From: a virus
Length of the DNA: 38,283 bases
Direction: 5' to 3' (one strand)
Virus record (IMG/VR): IMGVR_UViG_3300030430_002361
Location: 1-38,283 of that record
Shown here: piece after piece, positions 32,525 through 38,283 of the stretch
Layout: every line of letters starts with the position of its first letter
Numbering within the stretch: position 1 is the first letter of the stretch
Position numbers and translations under genes: made by a program
Notes under the pieces: model-generated
Told to the model about the DNA's origin: nothing
Seen by the model: the letters and a program-made list of their open reading frames with translations, nothing else
The model's database searches: none

Positions 32525-32945
32525 ATTTTGGAAAAAACTGAAGGAGATAACTCCTGAAATACATTGGACTAGGATAGAATCAATTAGTTCACCTGGCGTG
32601 CCTGATTTACATGGAGTTTTTCGTGGTAAAGATGGATATCCAATAAGCTTTTTTGTAGAATTAAAATGTACTAAGCTGAAAAAAATAGCATTGACTCCAC
32701 GTCAAATATCGTGGAATTACAGCTATAATGAAGCAGGTGGATTGAATTTTATCATGGCAATGGCCCTCTCTAATAGAGCATTGTATATTTATTCAGGTGG
32801 CATGGCTCGTGAACTCTCCATTACGGGGCTTAGTACTGAGCCCCTGGCCATACTAGAGTATCCGTGGAACCCGGGCCGCATGCTGCAGGTGATGGAATCA
32901 TTTCTCCATTACCGAGAAACGTGTGACGTTGCCACCGAATCATAG
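32484..32945 (+). CDS. VRR-NUC-like PD-(D/E)XK nuclease with unusual C-terminal extension
   Basis: A 153-residue protein; an alternative start is at 32502. Residues about 10-95 contain the nuclease signature: a helix with FWKKLKEITPEIHWTRIES, then PGVPDLHGVFRG (Asp) and FFVELKC (E-x-K), and LTPRQISW, matching VRR-NUC/Holliday-type nucleases. It probably nicks or resolves branched DNA. The last 40 residues (about 111 to 153) are coded by visibly GC-richer DNA containing two copies of the TCTCCATTAC repeat in different frames, so this tail probably arose from the repeat region. Confidence 0.75.
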   Translation: MKTVCHMTVKPETKFWKKLKEITPEIHWTRIESISSPGVPDLHGVFRGKDGYPISFFVELKCTKLKKIALTPRQISWNYSYNEAGGLNFIMAMALSNRALYIYSGGMARELSITGLSTEPLAILEYPWNPGRMLQVMESFLHYRETCDVATES

Positions 32946-32978
32946 ACTCATGGAGCTAAGGCCCAGGTAACTGGGTGC

Positions 32979-33005
32979 TTGACAAAAGGGTAAAGATCCT
33001 ATAAA
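32979..33005 (+). promoter_or_regulatory. Putative promoter in the repeat region
   Basis: TTGACA (32979-32984), 15-base spacer and TATAAA (33000-33005), followed by GTTGGGAC. It sits after a CCCAG-GTAA-CTGGG hairpin and no convincing ORF follows for over 400 bases, so a non-coding transcript across the repeats is possible. The same TGCTTGACA context appears at the next promoter. Confidence 0.5.
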
Positions 33006-33373
33006 GTTGGGACATGATTAGTTTAGCTCTCCATTACGCATTAGTGGTGCTATGCCTCTGCATCGCCATGTTTATCCAGTACCCCAGAACCAGGACGCCC
33101 GTGATGGTAGCTGCCATCATGGTGATTCTCCATTACACGTAGCCCACGGATCTTTCGAAGAAGATTATGGTCACGCACTGCCCCAGGCAGCCGCATCTCC
33201 ATTACGGGTGCGCTACGAATCTTTCGATGTAAAGCTAAAAGTGGTGCACTGTCCACCTGCTGTTCGTAGTTTGTTCTTCTTTCTCCATTCTCCATCGCCA
33301 CCGACCCACGACTGGCACAGGTAGTATACTAGAGGAGCTGTCTTCTCCTGGGCCTCAGGATGGAAGTGAGTGC

Positions 33374-33402
33374 TTGACAACACTAATAAAGTCCCATATA
33401 TT
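33374..33402 (+). promoter_or_regulatory. Promoter for the 33423 gene
   Basis: A perfect -35 box TTGACA (33374-33379), 17-base spacer and TATATT (33397-33402), about 20 bases before the gene at 33423. TCCCATA overlaps the -10. This is the best-spaced sigma-70-type promoter found by eye in the window. Confidence 0.6.
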
Positions 33403-33422
33403 TAGGAAAAAGGAGAAAGAAG

Positions 33423-33734
33423 ATGAATAAAAGCTGTAAGCAAAGAATAAAAGAAGAATGGAAAGAGCGTCAGCAGGATCTGCAAGATCCGCATTATGAG
33501 GCTCTTGCGTTTGATTATGTAGAACCCCATACTTTTGACAAGCAGCCAGAAGGCTACTGGCGCTGGCAGTTTAGTTGGGGCGGACCAGGTGACGAGCTTC
33601 GAGGTTTCGTAAATGAGCACAAAGAGCTGCATCGGCTGGAATATTGGTTCCTTGATTGGTTTGATGGTGCCTCTCTGCTGGTGAAGCCCGGGTCACAGCC
33701 GTGGACACAGATGCAGGAGATGATTCCGCATTAG
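33423..33734 (+). CDS. Conserved phage protein (103 aa), unknown function
   Basis: AAGGAG lies about 9 bases before the ATG, and a well-formed promoter precedes it. The 103-residue product has W/F-rich blocks WRWQFSWGGPGDELRGFV and LEYWFLDWFDGASLLV that match a conserved small family I recall in marine phages. The N-terminus (MNKSCKQRIKEEWKERQQDL) is a charged helix. Function is unknown. It is the only confident gene inside the repeat/hairpin region and is coded by the same GC-richer DNA. Confidence 0.75.
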   Translation: MNKSCKQRIKEEWKERQQDLQDPHYEALAFDYVEPHTFDKQPEGYWRWQFSWGGPGDELRGFVNEHKELHRLEYWFLDWFDGASLLVKPGSQPWTQMQEMIPH

Positions 33735-33771
33735 CGTGGTTTATACTCTTTTGAAGTGGATTGTTATACTT

Positions 33772-33793
33772 GTGCTGCTGTCCCAGGCAGCAC
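33772..33793 (+). other. Perfect 7-bp hairpin
   Basis: GTGCTGC (33772-33778) pairs with GCAGCAC (33787-33793) around an 8-base loop containing TCCCAG. The CCCAGGCAGC string of its right half recurs at 33182 and 33877, the first also inside a hairpin. No T-run follows, so it is not an obvious terminator. Confidence 0.6.
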
Positions 33794-33899
33794 GGGTGAT
33801 GCAGTGGATGGTCGGTATTATTCTCCATTAGCAAATTTTGCTACGCTTTTGCCAGTAACACACAACATGTGGCCCAGCCCAGGCAGCGGCATGCCAGAT

Positions 33900-33973
33900 C
33901 TCGTGGTGACAGAAAGGTTATGTGTCGTACTGCAACTACGATTATGCGAGTTCGAATCTCGCCCACGAGTCCA
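33900..33973 (+). tRNA. tRNA-Cys (anticodon GCA)
   Basis: A complete cloverleaf can be drawn. Acceptor CTCGTGG (33900-33906) pairs with CCACGAG (33963-33969). D-stem ACA/TGT encloses a loop with GG. Anticodon stem TCGTA/TACGA holds loop CTGCAAC, with GCA at 33932-33934. Variable loop TTAT; T-stem GCGAG/CTCGC with loop TTCGAAT. The discriminator is T (33970), the known identity base of bacterial tRNA-Cys, and CCA is encoded (33971-33973). It lies in the repeat region; two bases after the CCA the TCTCCATTCTCCATCG repeat starts. Confidence 0.93.
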
Positions 33974-34082
33974 TTCTCCATTCTCCATCGGCTGACGCCA
34001 AAGGATCTAGCACCTAACGTAATGGAGCAGGTGATGCTGCCCGTGACCAGATGGTCGTGATTTTGTTCCTCTTATAAAGTGT

Positions 34083-34111
34083 TTGACTGTAATCCCATAA
34101 TGTTGTTAAAT
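34083..34111 (+). promoter_or_regulatory. Promoter for the 34134 gene
   Basis: TTGACT (34083-34088), 17-base spacer and TTAAAT (34106-34111), 22 bases before the ATG. The spacer holds TCCCATAAT, the reverse of the ATTATGGGA element found at other probable promoters. Confidence 0.55.
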
Positions 34112-34133
34112 AGAAAGTAGAAAGGAGAATGAC

Positions 34134-34400
34134 ATGTCAAACGATCTAACTTTAACTGACATCAAGACTGTCGTAGATGAAGCGATGAAGTCCGAAGTTC
34201 AAAAACTCAAGCGAGAAATCCTTGAGTCAACTTCTAATGACAAATGGACTAAAACAATCAACTACAAAGCAGTTTGTCAGCATATGGATTATGCTATCTT
34301 TGAGTTTGTCCAAACTAGTAATGATCCTAAAGTCAGAGCGTTCGGTCAAAAGTTAATGTCAGAACTTGCACAAAAGTTCGGCATAACCGAGCGTATCTAA
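34134..34400 (+). CDS. Small conserved-looking protein with own promoter and terminator
   Basis: An 88-residue soluble, helical protein (MSNDLTLTDIKTVVDEAMKS ... AFGQKLMSELAQKFGITERI) with AAAGGAG before the ATG. It forms a single-gene transcription unit: promoter at 34083-34111 and a strong intrinsic terminator 12 bases after its stop. Such an isolated, well-expressed unit just upstream of the large terminase may encode a host-takeover or DNA-binding factor, but no motif is recognised. Confidence 0.7.
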   Translation: MSNDLTLTDIKTVVDEAMKSEVQKLKREILESTSNDKWTKTINYKAVCQHMDYAIFEFVQTSNDPKVRAFGQKLMSELAQKFGITERI

Positions 34401-34411
34401 TCTCTAATCTG

Positions 34412-34446
34412 ATCCTCCCTATTTGTGCATAGGGAGGATTTTTTTC
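34412..34446 (+). terminator. Rho-independent terminator
   Basis: ATCCTCCCTAT (34412-34422) pairs perfectly with ATAGGGAGGAT (34429-34439) around a 6-base loop and runs straight into a T-tract (34439-34445). It ends the single-gene unit upstream and insulates the terminase region. Confidence 0.9.
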
Positions 34447-34450
34447 TTAC

Positions 34451-34459
34451 TTATCCACA
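34451..34459 (+). other. Consensus DnaA box
   Basis: TTATCCACA, identical to the consensus bacterial DnaA box, lies 5 bases after the terminator. A single copy may be chance; no second close copy was noticed within 200 bases. Confidence 0.4.
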
Positions 34460-34556
34460 ACTAATTTACCACCTGTTGCGATCCTGAATTTAACTGGTAA
34501 TACCTGGTAGAAGATTTCCTATTTGCCAAAAACCACCATATATAGTATGCTGCCAT

Positions 34557-34570
34557 AGGGGGTACCCCCT
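34557..34570. promoter_or_regulatory. 14-bp perfect GC-rich palindrome upstream of large terminase
   Basis: AGGGGGTACCCCCT is fully self-complementary and flanked by GCTGC on the left and GCAGC on the right, allowing a longer interrupted hairpin. It lies in the roughly 200-base gap (34447-34642) before terL, which otherwise holds a DnaA box and two TTGACT strings (near 34589 and 34613). It could be an operator, a cohesive-end/packaging signal or an RNA hairpin. Confidence 0.55.
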
Positions 34571-34642
34571 AAATGCAGCGGCAGGTACTTGACTGCGAGA
34601 GGTCTAGCGAGTTTGACTCTGTCAGTCAGGGTCTAAAAAAAT

Positions 34643-36103
34643 ATGGAATCTATAGAATCACTAACTCAAGAAGAAGCGAGACTTTTAGCTCAAAAATTAA
34701 AAATAAAAAAATTAGAGTACTCTGTTCAAGAACAGTCACAAAAAAATTTTTTACCATTCGTAAGATCTGTTTGGCCAGAGTTCAAAGAAGGTTCACATCA
34801 CAAAATAATTTCTAAAAAATTTGAAGATATTGCATCTGGTAAGTTAAAACGATTGATCATTAACATGCCACCAAGACACACTAAGTCCGAGTTTGCATCC
34901 TTTTTATTTCCTGCGTGGTTCGTGGGCAAAAATCCAAAAGCAAAGATAATGCAAACCACACACACAGGAGAACTTGCTATTCGCTTTGGACGTAAAGTCA
35001 GGAACCTTATGGAAACGCAAGAGTATAAAAAAATTTTTAAAACTGAATTACAACCCGATAGTATGGCAGCTGGTCGGTGGGAGACGGCTCAAGGTGGAGA
35101 ATACTTTGCCGCTGGTACAGGCGGTGCGGTTACTGGTCGTGGTGCCGATCTGCTAATTATCGATGATCCACATTCCGAGCAAGACGCACTAAGCGACACG
35201 GCCCTTGATCAAGCTTATGAGTGGTACACCTCTGGTCCTCGTCAGCGTTTACAGCCTGGTGGTGCAATAGTTATTGTTATGACCCGTTGGTCCGTGAAAG
35301 ATTTAACAGGGAAGTTGATGAAGAAACAATCAGAGATTAAAGCAGATCAATGGGAAGTGGTAGAGTTTCCTGCAATCATGCCTAGTGGTAAACCAGTATG
35401 GCCAGGTTTCTGGTCGTTACCAGAACTAGAATCAGTAAAAGCGTCACTCTCAGCAAGTAAATGGAATGCACAATGGCAACAGGCTCCCGTATCACAAGAG
35501 GGTAGTATTATCAAAAGAGAGTGGTGGCAGATATGGGAAGAGAAAGATATACCTGATCTACATCACATAATTCAAAGTTACGATACAGCTTTCAGTAAAA
35601 GAGAAACAGCTGACTATTCAGCTATTACTACATGGGGCGTATTTTATCCTAAGGCTAACAATGTACCACATTTAATACTCATGGATGCGAAGCGTGGTCG
35701 GTGGGACTTTCCTGAATTAAAAAAGATGGCGTACAAAGAATACAAGTACTGGGAACCCGAAACAGTAATCATTGAAGCTAAAGCATCAGGGCTACCCCTT
35801 ACACACGAGTTAAGACAGATAGGAGTCCCTGTTGTAAATTTTACACCAAGCAAAGGACAAGATAAACATGTCAGAGTTAATTCAGTTGCACCGTTGTTCG
35901 AAAGTGGTATGATATGGACACCCGACACAAGGTGGTCGGAGGATGTAATTGAGGAATGCGCTGCGTTCCCTTATGGAGATCATGATGACTTGGTGGATAG
36001 CATGACACAGGCTGTAATGCGTTTTAGACAGGGTAACTTCTTAAGACTGAAGGATGACTATGTCGATGATCCGATGCCCAAGATTCAAAAAGAATATTAT
36101 TAA
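34643..36103 (+). CDS. terL: Terminase large subunit (packaging ATPase and nuclease)
   Basis: A 486-residue protein. ATPase: Walker A-like NMPPRHTKS (about 74-82), Walker B LLIIDDP (about 170-176), coupling-motif region VIVMTRW. Nuclease: acidic clusters QSYDTAFSK (about 313-321), VIIEAKASG (about 374-382) and HDDLVDS (about 446-452), the RNase H-like metal site. Length and order are typical of phage TerL. It translocates DNA into the procapsid and cuts concatemers. Weak ribosome-binding site; its stop overlaps the next start (TAATG). A +1-frame ORF beginning at 34573 over its 5' end is a shadow. Confidence 0.95.
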   Translation: MESIESLTQEEARLLAQKLKIKKLEYSVQEQSQKNFLPFVRSVWPEFKEGSHHKIISKKFEDIASGKLKRLIINMPPRHTKSEFASFLFPAWFVGKNPKAKIMQTTHTGELAIRFGRKVRNLMETQEYKKIFKTELQPDSMAAGRWETAQGGEYFAAGTGGAVTGRGADLLIIDDPHSEQDALSDTALDQAYEWYTSGPRQRLQPGGAIVIVMTRWSVKDLTGKLMKKQSEIKADQWEVVEFPAIMPSGKPVWPGFWSLPELESVKASLSASKWNAQWQQAPVSQEGSIIKREWWQIWEEKDIPDLHHIIQSYDTAFSKRETADYSAITTWGVFYPKANNVPHLILMDAKRGRWDFPELKKMAYKEYKYWEPETVIIEAKASGLPLTHELRQIGVPVVNFTPSKGQDKHVRVNSVAPLFESGMIWTPDTRWSEDVIEECAAFPYGDHDDLVDSMTQAVMRFRQGNFLRLKDDYVDDPMPKIQKEYY

Positions 36104-38283
36104 TGGTAGATAAAAACAGTTCTATAAAACCTATTTTCAAATCAATATTAGACACAGCGGTAGAGACTGTAGAAAGAGCAACTGAAATACCTTTCGAGGC
36201 AGCGTCAGATATAGTCGTGGAGCCAATCACAGGAATCCTGACCCCCGGAACAAATGAAGAAGAAAGAAAAAAAATTAAAGATGATATTTTTAAAAAAGAT
36301 GAGATACGTAAAGAAATGCTGGAGGGTATTCAAATTAATGAACTTGGAGGTCCCAGCAGAGTTGATGAAATATTAAAGTTACCACCAAATTCTAGAGAGC
36401 AACTTTTAGCCATAAGAGAGTTGGAAAAAGATTTAGTTAATATGGGATATCCTGAAGTTAAAGGCATGGATATTATTAATTATTACAGAGAACTTATATT
36501 CGGACCAGAGTTTGACATACACAAACAAGTAGCTGAAGGATCTGTAAGAATCTCAGAAATGAACAATCAACAATTAGGAGATTATTTTTTTGGATATTTA
36601 ACAGCAGCTGATGCGGGGGCCTTGGCTTACATTTCAGCACCTCTAAAAGGTATAATAAAAAAAGCTTTAGACGAAAAAAATTTTATAGCGTTAAAAAATA
36701 TTGTAGCAAAATTTTTTCCAGATAAAACAGCACAAAATATTTCTAAAAAATTAAAAGGAACACAGGATCCTGAAACTCAAGAAAAAATTAAAAAAGTAGT
36801 CAAAGACAAACAAACTGCAAAATTAGATAAATATGATAGTATGTTAGGTCGTTTTTTCTATGGTGAAGATAATAGTATAGCACCCACTACTATGGCTTCA
36901 GATGTAGGAACTAAAGTATCAGTCATAGAAGAGTATGCAAAAAATAATCCAAACAGTTTTATTGCAAGATACAAACAACCGATACAAGTAGAAAGAGCAG
37001 ATCAGGTAACTAAAGAGGTTTTAGAAATACTTAGAAATGCGGTGCAAACAAAAGGTAGTAAATTAAATAAATTAGAGGCAGTTAAGATTCTTAAGGAGAA
37101 CAACACTCCGATAGCTAGAACAACCTTAACAAGAATTTTAAATGACAATCCTGAATCTGAATTAGCTCAACTGGTAGGGGCAAGAGAAGTAAGTGGTGAA
37201 AGAGCAATAGGTCAATTTTATTCTTACTTTCCTGGTTTTACTAGAGAATCAACAATAGAAGCAAGAGCACAACATACAATAATTAGAGACATATATAGAG
37301 CGGGTGGCTTTGGTGATGAGAAAGAATTTTTAGAATTTATGAATGAGTATGGTTTTGTTCCAAATAGAATTAAAAGATTAGACGCAGATGGTAAAGCTGT
37401 GTTAAACGAAAAGGGTGAGCCTATTTATGATCCTAATCCTGAGTACGATAAAGCAGAAATGCGAGAGAAGAGAAATAAATTATTTGCATACATAAAAGAT
37501 GAATTTTTTAAAGAGCCTGGGTCATATGAAGAATATTTATCAAAAGTAGCACATGCAAAAAATTTAACGGACTATGCCATAAACAAATTTGTTGACACTG
37601 TAAAAAATAATGAGGGATTTAGAAATCAGTTTGTATCAGAGTATAAAACAAAATATCCAGATAGAGCCGCTTCAATAAACGATGATGTAGAGGGCATGGC
37701 ATTTGATTACGCAACCACACATTTTAACGCACAAATGTCACATATTATGCCTATCGGAGCTACGAAAGCTACAACACCTGTTAAAGGAGAGTCATTTAAG
37801 TTGGCAAAAAATTTAGAAGGTCAGATGTTTCAATCACCTTTTTATGCTGTAAATTTTGCTGCACATAATATTGGCACACAAAGGATGTATGAAAATATTA
37901 TTAGAAGAACTGTTGCTGAAATTAAAAAGGGCAATGATGTGCAAAAAAACTTAAATAAATTAATATCTGTAAATGAATCAATGTCAGAAAGGGGACTGGA
38001 AACCTACCTTAGATTTTCTGATAAACAGATGCCAGAGGATGTTTTTAAACAACTACAAGCGAAATTAGGTAACAGAGCACAAGTTGAACCAGAACAAGAG
38101 GGAGTTAAAAGTTTGTTCATAGGTGATAAATTTAACACACTTGAGGAAAACATAGCTTTTTTTGATATGAGAATGAATGGTTATATTACTAATCCATCCT
38201 CATTTAAAATATCAAATGCCAGACCTAAATCTGGTGATGCATCATCTGATGAAATGTTTCTTAAAGGTGATGCACCATACATA
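36103..38283 (+). CDS. Large protein of unknown function, runs off the right edge
   Basis: The ATG overlaps the terL stop. The frame stays open for 727 codons to the window end. The sequence is charged and helical with no clear walker, nuclease or portal signature. Notable segments: EIPFEAASDIVVEPITGILT near the N-terminus, a moderately hydrophobic stretch (TAADAGALAYISAPLKGIIK) near residue 168, and FYSYFPGFTRES near 368. In size and style it resembles the internal/ejection-type protein at 8794-11802. A portal gene is the usual neighbour of terL, but I see no evidence that this is one. Confidence 0.7.
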   Translation, partial: MVDKNSSIKPIFKSILDTAVETVERATEIPFEAASDIVVEPITGILTPGTNEEERKKIKDDIFKKDEIRKEMLEGIQINELGGPSRVDEILKLPPNSREQLLAIRELEKDLVNMGYPEVKGMDIINYYRELIFGPEFDIHKQVAEGSVRISEMNNQQLGDYFFGYLTAADAGALAYISAPLKGIIKKALDEKNFIALKNIVAKFFPDKTAQNISKKLKGTQDPETQEKIKKVVKDKQTAKLDKYDSMLGRFFYGEDNSIAPTTMASDVGTKVSVIEEYAKNNPNSFIARYKQPIQVERADQVTKEVLEILRNAVQTKGSKLNKLEAVKILKENNTPIARTTLTRILNDNPESELAQLVGAREVSGERAIGQFYSYFPGFTRESTIEARAQHTIIRDIYRAGGFGDEKEFLEFMNEYGFVPNRIKRLDADGKAVLNEKGEPIYDPNPEYDKAEMREKRNKLFAYIKDEFFKEPGSYEEYLSKVAHAKNLTDYAINKFVDTVKNNEGFRNQFVSEYKTKYPDRAASINDDVEGMAFDYATTHFNAQMSHIMPIGATKATTPVKGESFKLAKNLEGQMFQSPFYAVNFAAHNIGTQRMYENIIRRTVAEIKKGNDVQKNLNKLISVNESMSERGLETYLRFSDKQMPEDVFKQLQAKLGNRAQVEPEQEGVKSLFIGDKFNTLEENIAFFDMRMNGYITNPSSFKISNARPKSGDASSDEMFLKGDAPYI

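Larger units (their letters stand above)
32815..34027 (+). repeat. GC-richer region with dispersed TCTCCATTAC repeats and hairpins
   Basis: TCTCCATTAC occurs exactly at 32815, 32903, 33028, 33127 and 33196. Variants are TCTCCATTC at 33282, TCTCCATTAG at 33822 and a doubled form at 33974-33991 that resembles the one at 33282. Copies at 33127 and 33196 are each followed by ACG(G/A)ATCTTTCGA. The complement CGTAATGGAG lies at 34018-34027. Hairpins include CCCAG-GTAA-CTGGG (32962-32975) and CTGCC-CCA-GGCAG near 33179-33191. The gene-free stretches 32946-33422 and 33735-34133 hold these repeats, promoters and a tRNA. Confidence 0.7.

Noticed and set aside
33052-33324. 90-codon ORF in the repeat region
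   Set aside because: Product is low-information (H/P/S-rich), has no Shine-Dalgarno and overlaps several repeat copies and hairpins; the opposite-strand frame is equally long, indicating composition rather than coding.
32946-33422. Further tRNA genes in the repeat region
   Set aside because: GATCTTTCGA and similar strings look like T-loops but no complete acceptor and anticodon stems could be drawn.
32815-33991. CRISPR array formed by the TCTCCATTAC repeats
   Set aside because: Repeat unit is only 10 bases, spacing varies from 69 bases to over 500, copies fall inside coding sequence and no cas gene is present.
34573-34815. 80-codon ORF overlapping the terL start
   Set aside because: It lies in a second frame over the clearly conserved TerL N-terminus and has no ribosome-binding site or motif.
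36103-38283. Portal protein, because it directly follows terL
   Set aside because: No portal-like sequence pattern was recognised, and the size and composition resemble internal/ejection proteins more closely.

Overview
The window reads as part of the genome of an AT-rich tailed bacteriophage, most likely marine. Genes are packed tightly, many joined by TAATG-type stop/start overlaps. Virion, lysis, replication and packaging genes are present, and no ribosomal or housekeeping genes were seen. A P22 gp10-like tail stabilisation protein suggests a short-tailed (podovirus-like) particle. Many of the hypothetical proteins look like families I know from uncultured marine and pelagiphage-type genomes. 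That is recall of family style, not a database result, and the host cannot be fixed from the sequence. Portal and major capsid genes are absent and both edges cut genes, so the window is not a complete genome.

Layout. Bases 1-4233 (+): end of a tail protein, tail-fibre-like protein, gp10-like tail protein and small virion proteins. Bases 4237-13658 (+): six coupled genes for large, low-complexity, probably internal or DNA-ejection virion proteins. Bases 13651-16729 (+): lysis/envelope block with a small membrane protein, a T4-type lysozyme, a 14-residue Cys-rich micro-ORF, two exported proteins and a membrane-anchored coiled coil. Bases 19580-16706 (-): SNF2-type helicase, a conserved phage protein and an ATE/GNAT-like protein. 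Bases 19661-26769 (+): replication block with a ssDNA-binding-like protein, archaeo-eukaryotic-type primase, UvrD-like helicase, PD-(D/E)XK nuclease, family A DNA polymerase and a zinc ribbon. Bases 26807-28966 (+): small accessory genes, a structured intergenic RNA candidate and a 2OG-Fe(II) oxygenase. Bases 30012-28944 (-): a HExxH protein, a small exported protein and three strongly basic small proteins. Bases 30238-36103 (+): small terminase, C5-cytosine methyltransferase with a second gene embedded in another frame, VRR-NUC-like nuclease, a GC-richer hairpin/repeat region with tRNA-Cys(GCA), and large terminase. A long open frame then runs off the right edge.

The most interesting parts are: (i) a 252-codon gene with its own Shine-Dalgarno inside the methyltransferase gene; (ii) a roughly 1.2 kb GC-richer region carrying the 10-mer TCTCCATTAC repeatedly on one strand, many hairpins and one complementary copy; (iii) an iteron-like array of AGGTWACYT beside an extremely AT-rich tract, in the divergent region upstream of the small terminase gene (origin, pac or operator candidate); (iv) a possible pseudoknotted RNA before the oxygenase; and (v) a recurring TATGGGA element at probable transcription starts.
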